A DNA stretch of 64,000 nt from Allobosea psychrotolerans (GTDB taxonomy: Bacteria; Pseudomonadota; Alphaproteobacteria; Rhizobiales; Beijerinckiaceae): contig NZ_PQFZ01000018.1 in the NCBI RefSeq assembly GCF_002917105.1, positions 47,127 to 111,126 on the forward strand, given 5' to 3'. The position numbers and the translations under genes are program-made. Shown one piece after another: positions 1 to 8,108 of the stretch (the stretch's first letter is position 1; the number at the start of each line of letters is the position of its first letter). The notes under the pieces were generated by a model. That model made no database searches. It was not told where the DNA came from and worked only from the letters and a program-made list of their open reading frames with translations.

Positions 1-2
1 AT

Positions 3-884
3 GAGCATCCCCGCGCCACGGCCTGGCTCATCGAAGACAACGAGGTTCGCTTCAACAGCGGGGCGGGAATCGCGACCGGCGACCGGAGCATCGTGCGCGG
101 CAACAAGGTTCATCACAACGGCCAGCTCGGGATCTCGCCCAACGGCGCCGATGTCGTGATCGAAGACAACGAGATCTACGAGAACAACATCTATGGTTTC
201 GACGCGGGCTGGGAGGCTGGCGGCGTCAAGGCTGGTGATGTCGAGCGCCTGACGCTGCGCGGCAATCATGTGCATGACAATTACGGCTCAGGCCTCTGGT
301 GCGATGTCGATTGCCGCGGCGCGCTGATCGAGGGCAATCTCGTCGAGCGGAATTCCGACGCCGGAATCTTCTACGAGATCAGCTTCGACGCCATCATCCG
401 CAACAATATCGTGCGCCTCAACGGGACCGGGCGCGGCGGCCAGCAAGGCAGCTTCTGGGTCTGGGGCGCCGGTATCCAGATCGCGGCCTGCGAGCGGGTG
501 CGCGTCTACGGCAACACGGTCACCGTAAGCGAAGGCAGCACCGGGATCGTGCTCGTCGATCAGGGCCGCGAGCGGCTCGACCAGCCGCCCGCCAGCGCCG
601 GCCGTGCAAAGGCGCTCTACAGGACCGTCGGCAACGCCGTGCACGACAATAAGGTGATCTATGTGGGGCCAACCGGCCTGTCGGGCGGCGCCAGCGATGT
701 CGCGACAGCGAATCCGAATTTCGGGATCATCGAAACGGGCGACAATCACTTCGACCGCAACACCTATGTGCTGCAGCAGGCGACCGAGGCCCCGCTTTTC
801 ATTTGGGGGCATGAGCCGCTTTCATATGACGCGTTCCGCACTCTCGGCCAGGAGTCCGATGGACGGATCATCCGGCCGAATTAG
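3..884 (+). CDS. Right-handed parallel beta-helix repeat protein (5' end outside window)
   Basis: The reading frame is open from the first bases of the window, so the start lies upstream and at least 293 residues are seen. The sequence is a ladder of degenerate repeats built on N-x-V/I-x-x-N (for example GNHVHDN, GNLVERN, NNIVRLN), the NosD/PbH1 type of right-handed parallel beta-helix. Such domains occur in polysaccharide lyases, C5-epimerases and surface or exported proteins. No catalytic signature can be assigned and the N-terminus, with any signal peptide, is missing. A methyltransferase and a glycosyltransferase follow on the same strand, so a role in a surface-polysaccharide locus is plausible but inferred. 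Confidence 0.75.
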   Translation, partial: EHPRATAWLIEDNEVRFNSGAGIATGDRSIVRGNKVHHNGQLGISPNGADVVIEDNEIYENNIYGFDAGWEAGGVKAGDVERLTLRGNHVHDNYGSGLWCDVDCRGALIEGNLVERNSDAGIFYEISFDAIIRNNIVRLNGTGRGGQQGSFWVWGAGIQIAACERVRVYGNTVTVSEGSTGIVLVDQGRERLDQPPASAGRAKALYRTVGNAVHDNKVIYVGPTGLSGGASDVATANPNFGIIETGDNHFDRNTYVLQQATEAPLFIWGHEPLSYDAFRTLGQESDGRIIRPN

Positions 885-1021
885 CCGCTCCCTGCCGACC
901 TCACCAAAACGGCGTAGTCCGCAAGCTCAATGGGCCTAGTCCTCGAAGACGGGCGCCGCATGATGGATTGCCGCTAGAATCAAACCCCGGATCGGCACGG
1001 CCAGCGCGAGGCGAAAGCTCT

Positions 1022-1678
1022 ATGAACATGATCCCGCAATCGTTCCGTCGCGCGCATTTCCGCGAGGAAAGGTTCAAGACCCATATCCGCCCGATCATCG
1101 AGAGCGTGATCAGGAAGCAAGGGTCGTGCCGGATTCTCGACATGGGAGGCGACGCCGACTACTGGCGGTTCGACATGCCGGCTTCGGGCGTCGAGATCTG
1201 GCTCCTGAACATCGAAGCCAGGGAGCCGTCGCCCGATCCGCGTTTCCATGTCGTCCAGGGCGATGCCCGCAACGTCGCGCAGTTCGAGGATCTGAGCTTC
1301 GACTTCGTCCATTCCAATTCGCTGATCGAGCATGTCGGCCGCTGGGGCGACATGAAGCGCGTCGCCGCCGAGATCAGGCGGCTGGCTCCGTGCTACTACG
1401 TGCAGACGCCGAATTTCTGGTTCCCGCTGGATCCTCACAGCAACGCCCCGATGTTGCATTGGTTGCCGCAGCCGGTCCAGCGGCGGATGGTGTCGCGCAA
1501 GGCGCGTGGCTTCTACGCGAAGGCGACCTCGCTCGACCACGCCATGCAGATCGTAGAAGGCACGTCGATGCTCGACCGGGCACAGATCACGGAGCTCTTT
1601 CCGGATGCGCGGGTTCTGACCGAGAACGTCCTGTTCCTTACGAAATCGCTGATCGCGCTCAAAGCCCCGGACAACTGA
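1022..1678 (+). CDS. Class I SAM-dependent methyltransferase
   Basis: 218 residues from ATG 1022, preceded by GAGGCGAAAG; a TTG at 968 would add 18 residues but has no ribosome site. The fold is that of small Methyltransf_11-type enzymes: an ILDMGGDADYW segment stands where motif I lies, QGDARN follows, and FDFVHSNSLIEHVG matches the post-II region with its conserved acidic and His residues. Motif I is not the textbook GxGxG, so the SAM site is slightly divergent. The next gene starts 12 bases after the stop, so the two are probably co-transcribed. The likely role is methylation of a sugar or glycan intermediate (inference). The substrate is unknown. Confidence 0.75.
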   Translation: MNMIPQSFRRAHFREERFKTHIRPIIESVIRKQGSCRILDMGGDADYWRFDMPASGVEIWLLNIEAREPSPDPRFHVVQGDARNVAQFEDLSFDFVHSNSLIEHVGRWGDMKRVAAEIRRLAPCYYVQTPNFWFPLDPHSNAPMLHWLPQPVQRRMVSRKARGFYAKATSLDHAMQIVEGTSMLDRAQITELFPDARVLTENVLFLTKSLIALKAPDN

Positions 1679-1689
1679 GCGGGAAGGCC

Positions 1690-2565
1690 ATGATGAGACC
1701 CGATGTCGTCTTCCTGTCTCTGGCCAGGAATTGCGCCGCGACCATCCCCTCCTTCCTGGGCCTGCTCGCCGCGCTGCGCGCCGAAGGGCTGACCGTCGTC
1801 GCATTCGTCGGCGAGAATGGCTCGCGCGACGGAACCCGGGAGCTGCTTCAACGCGAAGACGCCAATGGGCGGATCGTTCTGGTGCCGACCCCCTTCATGG
1901 CGGAGGAGCCGGATCGGCTGAAGCGGATGGCACTCGGTCGCGAGCGGCTCAAGAACGAGTTCGAGGCAGCCGGGCTCGAGCCCCGCTTCGTCTGCGTCCT
2001 CGACATTGACAATGTCATCGCCAGCCCCCCCTCGATCGCCGTCCTGCTCGCAGCCGCGGCCAAACTCGAGCGGCCAGGCATCTTCGGCGTTTCAGCCACG
2101 TCGCGGCCCCACTATTACGACCTTCTGGCCTTCCAGGATGATCTCCGGTCCTTCGAGACGCTGCTCGAAGAGCTGGCGGGAAGCCGGAGCAACATCTTCG
2201 CCTATTACCGGTTTTTTTGCTCGCGGATCTATCCGCACCAGCAGGCGCTCACCGATGATCGCGAGATCGAATGCGCCTCGACCTTCAACGGCCTGTGTCT
2301 CTACCGCACCGACGCCTATCGTCTCGGAAGCTATCTCCAGCCTGGCCCCAGTATCTGCGAGCATCTGGTCTTCAACCGCCGCCTCGCGGAGAGGACTGGT
2401 GCGAGGATGCTCATCGATCCCGGCCTGATCCTGAACACCCCCATCGACCACTCCCAGCAGAGCTTCCTGCCATTCGCCTGGCGACGGCTTCGTAAGCTTG
2501 TCGCCTTATCGCTGCTGCAGACACATCTTTCGCTCAAGACGCTAGGCTCCTCGAGTGCCGGGTGA
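1690..2565 (+). CDS. Glycosyltransferase (CAP59-like/GT-A type)
   Basis: 291 residues from the ATGATG at 1690; the longer open frame upstream only shadows the methyltransferase. The N-terminal VVFLSLARNCAATI, a GENGSRDGT nucleotide-sugar motif near residue 41 and a D-I-D motif at 105-107 give the GT-A layout with a metal-binding DxD. The middle resembles CAP59-like mannosyltransferases (inference from the pattern). No signal peptide or membrane helix is seen, so it should act at the cytoplasmic face. It is 12 bases from the methyltransferase and probably shares its operon. After it comes almost 1 kb without a gene. Confidence 0.75.
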   Translation: MMRPDVVFLSLARNCAATIPSFLGLLAALRAEGLTVVAFVGENGSRDGTRELLQREDANGRIVLVPTPFMAEEPDRLKRMALGRERLKNEFEAAGLEPRFVCVLDIDNVIASPPSIAVLLAAAAKLERPGIFGVSATSRPHYYDLLAFQDDLRSFETLLEELAGSRSNIFAYYRFFCSRIYPHQQALTDDREIECASTFNGLCLYRTDAYRLGSYLQPGPSICEHLVFNRRLAERTGARMLIDPGLILNTPIDHSQQSFLPFAWRRLRKLVALSLLQTHLSLKTLGSSSAG

Positions 2566-3539
2566 CTGCGAGCAATCGTCCTGCGTCGTCGCGACGGCGC
2601 GCAGATCTGGCCGGGATGAGTCCGTGAGCAAGCCATGGATCGCGATGCAAGCGCTCTCGGTCATCACGTTGAAACGCCTGGCTTGCTGCGCGTCGGCACC
2701 GCGCGAACCCCAGTTCCTTGCCATGTCCGCTGAACAACGACCTTCGATTACCAAAATTAAGGCCTAAGATTAACCATAATACTCAACACGTAATCGATAT
2801 TTCTCACGAAACAAATCGATATTCTGTCAAACCGATCGGTTCATCAAAACAATAATTCGATATAATTGAAAGTTATCATACATCAACATATATATCTAGT
2901 CATATATTCTCTTATTATACTATTTATTTTCATATTCGAAATAATTTAAAGCGAAAATCAAAAATAAAATACTACATATAAGCGAATCTTATATAGCCAC
3001 CGCCCCGACTGCCCTGCCAAAAATTGAACCAACAGACTTTGTTCGATTTGGCACTATAGACCAAAATAAATGTATTAATGAACATTATATCGCCTCTGTA
3101 TTAAAACCTGAGTGAGCTGAACTCAGATTTAAATTATCGAAATCTTTGTCATTCGGCGCCATTTGACATACATCAATGACGCCATGCCGCCGATCTCCTA
3201 ACGCATCACATGCATGTGATAACACTGATTGATATCTTGCTGACTTGAATGCTATAAGCGTGATCGTCATATAGATTTTAGCTTCAACCATTAGTTGAGC
3301 GGAGTGAGAATCGGTTGTATTTCGCGACTCATTCTCACCCCGTGCCAAGGAACACAACAACTTCACCGACTCGATATGGACCGATCTTGGTCAAGATGTA
3401 GACACCAATCTACGGGAGAAAAGTCGCCGAAGAGAATAAAATCTCGCAATTCGTGCCTACCTTGTAATCGACCCTGCGCGAACTCCGTTACTCGAACGTC
3501 CCTATCCGACCAGTCATCTGCTCAGGAGGGCCAGTCATC
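2566..3539. other. Gene-free, AT-rich intergenic region
   Basis: No convincing gene lies in these 974 bases. From about 2755 to 3110 the sequence is strikingly AT-rich, with runs such as ATATATATCTAG and ATTATACTATTTATTTTC, in a window that is otherwise GC-rich. GC rises again towards 3300. A 93-codon frame on the minus strand (3085-3366) has no family features or ribosome site and is not called. The region is the natural 5' control region of the regulatory block that starts at 3540. AT-rich DNA of this kind is the usual target of MucR/Ros-type silencers in this order (inference). Confidence 0.6.
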
Positions 3540-4097
3540 GTGCCGCCGATCATTGCCAATGCAACATCGCCCAGCATTGCTTCGCTGGCCATCGATTTCG
3601 ACCGGCTTCGCCTTTTCGATGCTCTGGTCGCCGACATGGCGGATTTGCTCGAAACCACAGCTGGGGCCGAAGATGCGTGCGCCTATGTCAGCAGCATCGC
3701 TGCGCGGCTGGGATCGAACATCGAGAAACAGTATAAAACGGCACTTGGAGTACAGAACTTCAATCGAGAACAGCTTGTTGCGGCGCTGATCGACCTTAAC
3801 AAACGCGCCGGCGGCGAATTCTTTGTGATCGAAGAAGACGAAGACCATATCGTCCTGGGCAATAGCAAATGCCCCCTCGGACATGCAGTCATCAATCACC
3901 CATCCCTCTGCATGCTGACGTCGAACATCTTCGGCGTGATGGCCGCCAACGCGGTCGGCTATGCAGCCGTCGATCTCGAACAGACGATCGCCAGAGGTGC
4001 CGCCGCATGCCGCGTCGTGCTTCATCTCAAGCGAACAGAACTGCATCCAGATACGAGGGAATATTTCCGCGATGATGCATCTGCAGCTTCGAACTGA
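3540..4097 (+). CDS. Methanogen-output-domain-1 (MOD1) type signalling protein
   Basis: 185 residues from GTG 3540, chosen because AGGAGGG stands nine bases upstream. The C-terminal half resembles the methanogen output domain 1 family, a sensor/output module related to XylR_N/4VR-type domains (my assignment from pattern, not a search). A CP-x-GH motif starts at Cys111, with further Cys124 and Cys157 that could bind a metal or act as redox switches. The N-terminus is probably helical. No membrane segment or signal peptide is seen, so it is cytoplasmic. Its end overlaps the start of the kinase gene by 26 bases, implying translational coupling and a shared pathway. Confidence 0.65.
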   Translation: MPPIIANATSPSIASLAIDFDRLRLFDALVADMADLLETTAGAEDACAYVSSIAARLGSNIEKQYKTALGVQNFNREQLVAALIDLNKRAGGEFFVIEEDEDHIVLGNSKCPLGHAVINHPSLCMLTSNIFGVMAANAVGYAAVDLEQTIARGAAACRVVLHLKRTELHPDTREYFRDDASAASN

Positions 4098-5253
4098 ATT
4101 AGACTTAGAAACCTTTCTCGAGCCGTCCTTCGTTGCCTGCTCCGACGGAAGCATCCATGCGTGGAATCGTGCAGCGTGCCAGGTTCTCTCTCCCCAAGCT
4201 TCGATATCGTCGCTCTTCGACATCTGCTCAAGCCGAGCCGAAGTCCTGCGAGCCTATCTCATTCGTTGCTCAGGCTCCCGTCAGCCATTGATCGAAAAGG
4301 TCAGCTTCGAAGGACAAGGCGGCGCTGTCGACTATCGCTGCTTCGGCAGCGCCCTGATTCCGCGACGCCGAAGCCGCCCGGCCCACCTCCTGCTGCGCCT
4401 CTTCCCCATGCGAGATGCAAGGTTCGCAGCGCGCGCAGAGTGCATGAAGAGATCAAGGGCCGAGCGCCACTATCGGCTTGCCATGGAGCAATCCAACGAA
4501 TTGCGCAGCGATCGCCTACGATTGGTCGAGCAATATTGCTTCGTCGCCGAGGCGCTGCGCATTGCGGAAGCGCAGAAGCACGCACTCCAGGACGAGATCA
4601 AACATATCCGCGCTGATGAGCGTGAGCGCATTGCCCAGGATCTTCATGACCACGCTGGCCAGGAGATGGCCCTCGTTCTCGTGGAACTGAGACGCATGCG
4701 GGACGCCGCCCGCGGCCCGGCGCGAAGCCGCCTCGACGAGCTCGCCGTGCATGTCTCCGAGGTCGGACGTAAAATCCATCATGCCGTCGTCGGCGGCCGG
4801 CCGCGGATTGTCGAGGAACTCGGCCTCAGCCGTGCCATCGAGATCACTGCCGTCTGGTTCACGACGGATGGCAGGCTCGACCTCTCCTTCAAGAAGAAGG
4901 GAACGGAGCCCGCCTCGCTTTCCGTCGCCCTCGAAAGCAACCTGTACCGGGTCGCCCAGGAGGCGCTGACGAACGCGCTCAAGCACGCGCTCGGCGCACA
5001 GAAGATCGATATCGTCTTGGATTTCAACTGCAGCTCGGTCTCGCTCACGATCGCCGATGATGGCATCGGCTTGTCGACGGAAACGCAGCCGCAGGGGGAA
5101 TTCGGCAGTTCGGGCATCGGGCTTCGCGGGATGCAGCAACGCATGAACAGCATTGGCGGAACGCTGCAGATCGGCCCGCGTTTCGGCAAGGGCACAATCG
5201 TGACGGCAGTCGCGCCATTGAAGCCCGAACCGCAGCAGGGTGCCCCGCCATGA
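4072..5253 (+). CDS. Sensor histidine kinase (NarL-type, HisKA_3)
   Basis: 393 residues from ATG 4072, with AGGGAA upstream. Residues 10-115 look PAS-like (DGSIHAWNRAA). A helical linker follows to about 180. The dimerisation and phosphoacceptor helix carries RIAQDLHDHAGQ with His192. The HATPase domain has E298/N301 in the N box, DDGIGL at 329-334 and a GIGLRGM glycine loop near 348. There is no transmembrane segment, so the kinase is soluble and senses a cytoplasmic cue. Its start lies inside the MOD1 gene and its stop overlaps the regulator gene by four bases (ATGA). All three are very likely one transcript. The MOD1 protein is a candidate partner or signal input (inference). Confidence 0.9.
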   Translation: MMHLQLRTELDLETFLEPSFVACSDGSIHAWNRAACQVLSPQASISSLFDICSSRAEVLRAYLIRCSGSRQPLIEKVSFEGQGGAVDYRCFGSALIPRRRSRPAHLLLRLFPMRDARFAARAECMKRSRAERHYRLAMEQSNELRSDRLRLVEQYCFVAEALRIAEAQKHALQDEIKHIRADERERIAQDLHDHAGQEMALVLVELRRMRDAARGPARSRLDELAVHVSEVGRKIHHAVVGGRPRIVEELGLSRAIEITAVWFTTDGRLDLSFKKKGTEPASLSVALESNLYRVAQEALTNALKHALGAQKIDIVLDFNCSSVSLTIADDGIGLSTETQPQGEFGSSGIGLRGMQQRMNSIGGTLQIGPRFGKGTIVTAVAPLKPEPQQGAPP

Positions 5254-5912
5254 CGGCGCGTATCATACTGGTCGACGATCATCCCATCATCCTGACCGGT
5301 CTACGGACGCTCGTACTTGGCCTGCCGGATCTCGAATTCGTGGGGCAAGCCACCTCCGCCTCTCAGGCACTCACACTCGTCCGCGACCAAAACCCCGACA
5401 TCGTCATCCTCGATATGGGTCTGCCGGGCATGAGCGGCCTCGTGTTGGCCGAGCGCATTCTTGAAAGCGCTCCCGCGACCCTGATCGTGATGCTGACGCA
5501 TTACGAAGAGCCGAGCTATGTCCAGAAGGCGCTGAGGACAGGCATTCGCGGCTACGTCCTCAAGACTTCGCCAAGCGACAAGGTCACCCAGGCCATCAGA
5601 ACGGTGCTGAGCGGCGGTGTCTACATCGATTCCGAGCTGGAAGAGTTCCGCTCTGAATGGATTCGCAAGCTTTCCCAAACTTCCGGCCCAGCCCCTGCCC
5701 CCGTACCCAACGGCACATTGACCTCGCGCGAGCTGCAGGTCCTGCGCCTCGCAGCCGTTGGTCATTCCAATAAGGAGATCGCCCGGCGCGTCGGCATCGG
5801 GATCAAATCGGTCGAAACCTATCGCTACAGGGCCTGCAAGAAGCTGATGCTGCATTCGCGCCTCGACATCATCAGATATGGCGCCAGCCATGGCTGGATT
5901 CTCGATGTCTGA
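5250..5912 (+). CDS. LuxR/NarL-family response regulator with canonical receiver
   Basis: 220 residues. The receiver has the acidic pair Asp9-Asp10, phosphoacceptor Asp55 (ILDMGLPG), Thr83 and Lys105, so it should be phosphorylated normally. The C-terminal LuxR-type helix-turn-helix begins at LTSRELQVL and contains NKEIARRVGI. The ATGA overlap with the kinase gene marks the two as a cognate pair. The targets are unknown; neighbouring polysaccharide genes are candidates (inference). It is the only one of the three regulators in this block with a complete phosphorylation site. Confidence 0.92.
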   Translation: MTARIILVDDHPIILTGLRTLVLGLPDLEFVGQATSASQALTLVRDQNPDIVILDMGLPGMSGLVLAERILESAPATLIVMLTHYEEPSYVQKALRTGIRGYVLKTSPSDKVTQAIRTVLSGGVYIDSELEEFRSEWIRKLSQTSGPAPAPVPNGTLTSRELQVLRLAAVGHSNKEIARRVGIGIKSVETYRYRACKKLMLHSRLDIIRYGASHGWILDV

Positions 5913-6179
5913 TGGCACGGATTAAGCCGTCAGGGCTTGGAGTCGGCGCATTCAGACCTGTGCGGAGTACTCAGTCTGGCATCGTCGAAAATGAAGACCA
6001 CGCATAATGCAGCGCCGTCTCCAGAAGGGCATGGCGACTTGCAAGGCCGTTCCCGCTACCACAAGGCATAGGGAACTGGGAGGCTTGGCCGCGACGGCCG
6101 CCTGCAACCGAGCGGAAGCTGCGTCAAGACCTGCCGCGCCTCCTAACTGCAAAGGGCGACCGGAGCGGCGGCAAGAACC

Positions 6180-6899
6180 ATGGTCAGGATTCTCGTTGCC
6201 GATGAACACGCACTCTACCGCACGGGTTTGCGCGTCGTCCTGCTGGCTGCGCTGCCGGACGCCGAATTTCTGGAGGCTACCGATCTCGACAGCCTGATGC
6301 GCAACCTGATGGAAGAACCGCACATCCATCTCGCGCTCGTCGGCATGAGCTTGATCGGTTCGGCGGGTCCCAACATCATCTGGGACTTCAAGCGCGCCTC
6401 TGCGCTGACCCGCTATGTCGTCATCTCGACCGACGCTAGCTTCGACCAGGTTCTCCACTATATCGCCGAAGGCTTCCATGGTTTCATTTCAACCCTGCAG
6501 CGGGACGACGAGATCGTGGAATCGGTCCGGGATGTCCTTGCCGGGCGCCTCTCGATCCCCCGCGACCTGACTCCGTTCAGCTCGGCCTCGGAAAACTCGC
6601 GTCCTCGCGGGGGTCTACAACGACGCTCCGGCTTGCAGCAGAGCACGCTCGGGCTGACGCCGCGACAGAAAGATGTCCTGACGCTCCTGGCGGAGGGGCT
6701 TTCGAACCGCGAAATCGCCCAGGCGCTCCACATCGCAGAACCAACCACGAAGATCCATGTCTCAGGAGTGATGCGTGTTCTCAACGTTCGGAATCGGACG
6801 GAGGCCGCTGTCCTCGCCAGAGATATGATCCGAACCTCTGAAATCGATCCAGAAGCTCGACGCAAGCCGCGCCAAGGCAGGACCAAGCCTCGGCAATAG
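6180..6899 (+). CDS. LuxR-family regulator with degenerate (pseudo)receiver
   Basis: 239 residues from ATG 6180. Aligned by eye with the regulator just upstream, Asp55 is replaced by Gly55 (LALVGMS) and Lys105 by Thr105 (GFISTLQ); only one or two of the acidic pocket residues (Asp8-Glu9) remain. The DNA-binding half is intact: LTPRQKDVLTLLAEGLSNREIAQAL and then HVSGVMRVLNVRNRTEA. It therefore probably binds DNA or heterodimerises without Asp phosphorylation, as known atypical receivers do. A basic tail (RKPRQGRTKPRQ) ends the protein. There is a 267-base gap from the previous gene, so it may have its own promoter. Confidence 0.88.
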   Translation: MVRILVADEHALYRTGLRVVLLAALPDAEFLEATDLDSLMRNLMEEPHIHLALVGMSLIGSAGPNIIWDFKRASALTRYVVISTDASFDQVLHYIAEGFHGFISTLQRDDEIVESVRDVLAGRLSIPRDLTPFSSASENSRPRGGLQRRSGLQQSTLGLTPRQKDVLTLLAEGLSNREIAQALHIAEPTTKIHVSGVMRVLNVRNRTEAAVLARDMIRTSEIDPEARRKPRQGRTKPRQ

Positions 6900-6912
6900 A
6901 GACGGATCGATA

Positions 6913-7143
6913 CTAATAGTCGGCTTCCACTTTTCGCATTCTGCTCGAGATCCGCATGATGTCAGCTGGGATCACCAAGTGCTTCCAGCTGAAATCTGAA
7001 TCCGTCTCTCGTCCCAGAATTTGATCTGCATCAATGCAAAAAAATCGGCTGCCCTTTTTCCGTACCTGCTCTTGCCATGCTCCCCTCTTGTAAGGGTTGT
7101 CCTTACGAGGATCGTACTTTCCTGACAAGACGAGCGCATCCAA
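6913..7143 (-). CDS. Doubtful small open frame, 76 codons
   Basis: I do not recognise this frame. It fills part of the 424-base gap between two regulator genes on the opposite strand and is free of overlap with them. The product would be basic, without signal peptide or membrane helix. The only available start is TTG and no ribosome site precedes it. Base composition is lower in GC than the flanking genes. It may be a real small gene, the tail of a decayed gene, or chance. I lean towards remnant or chance. Confidence 0.22.
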   Translation of the reverse strand: MDALVLSGKYDPRKDNPYKRGAWQEQVRKKGSRFFCIDADQILGRETDSDFSWKHLVIPADIMRISSRMRKVEADY

Positions 7144-7323
7144 ATGAACTAATTATTAACGATGACATTCTGGTTCAGATGCCATTTTGCGCCAATCTAA
7201 CGCTCCGATTGATTAGCGGATGCGAATCCTGTCCTGGAATGCCTCGAACAGATTAGTGGAAACGCCGTAGTCGTATTAGATTCTTGTCGTATCAGTTTTT
7301 GTGTCGTGTAATGGGGGAATGCG

Positions 7324-8079
7324 ATGTCTGAGCTCATCGAGACCGCTGTACTGAGTGATAACGCACTCCTCCGGGAAGGTATTACACAACTACTGAACGG
7401 CGCGCGCTTCCGGGTCAGTCAGAGAAGCGCGAGCCTCGATCTTCACAGGCACGAGCATGGTCAGAAATCGCCTGACCTCTTCATCGTGGTGATCGACGAC
7501 ATGTCCTGCTCCATCGTCGGCGACATCAAGAGGCAGTTCAAGAGCGCCAAGATCGTGGCCCTTGCCCTTCGCGGCAGCCGCGAATTGATGCACCGCGCCG
7601 TGCAACTGGGAGCGGTTGGCTATCTCGTCGAGTCCGTCTCTGCGCATGACCTCATCATGTCTCTCGAGGTCGTCATCGCAAATGGAGCCGTCTTTCCGCC
7701 CGAACTTCTGTCACAGCTCTCGGAAGTCGCTGTCGCGCCGCAGCGCCTTCTCCAGGGCGCGCAACGCCGGGCCGACGGCTCTCCGTTCTCGGGCCTTTCC
7801 GGCCGGGAGGTCAGCATTCTCGAAGGGCTCATGCTGGGTGAATCCAACAAGGTGATCGCGCGCAAACTCGAGATCGCCGAAGCGACCGTGAAGGTTCACG
7901 TCAAGGCTATCCTGCGCAAGCTGCGTGTCAGGAACCGCACCCAGGCAGCCATGTGGGCCATGCAGAACGCGGCAAACCAGATTCCGGTCGTGGCGGAGGA
8001 CGATGCGGCAGATGAGGAGAAGACCTTGCCGATGATCGCCGCAAGACCGGAAGCGGCCGCTTCGCCCCGGCTCTCGTAA
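7324..8079 (+). CDS. LuxR-family response regulator, atypical receiver
   Basis: 251 residues from ATG 7324 after the leader GGGGGAATGCG. The receiver keeps acidic residues at Asp58/Asp59 (VVIDDMS), but the N-terminal acidic pair is reduced to Ser11-Asp12 and the conserved Lys is Glu in GYLVESV. The HTH half is clear: LSGREVSILEGLMLGESNKVIARKL, then VKVHVKAILRKL and RNRTQAA. The tail after residue 220 is acidic then Ala/Pro-rich and probably disordered. Phosphorylation is possible but signalling through the Lys switch is altered. The glycosyltransferase gene begins 30 bases downstream, so the two may be co-transcribed. That would tie this block to extracellular polysaccharide (inference). Confidence 0.87.
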   Translation: MSELIETAVLSDNALLREGITQLLNGARFRVSQRSASLDLHRHEHGQKSPDLFIVVIDDMSCSIVGDIKRQFKSAKIVALALRGSRELMHRAVQLGAVGYLVESVSAHDLIMSLEVVIANGAVFPPELLSQLSEVAVAPQRLLQGAQRRADGSPFSGLSGREVSILEGLMLGESNKVIARKLEIAEATVKVHVKAILRKLRVRNRTQAAMWAMQNAANQIPVVAEDDAADEEKTLPMIAARPEAAASPRLS

Positions 8080-8108
8080 CCGATCGGTCGTGACGATAGG
8101 GCAATTCC

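Noticed and set aside
1126..1689. Extension of the glycosyltransferase frame upstream of 1690
   Set aside because: It runs in another frame through the methyltransferase gene and is Arg-rich noise.
3085..3366. 93-codon minus-strand frame in the AT-rich gap
   Set aside because: No ribosome site, no family pattern, and it runs into the low-GC island; chance frame.
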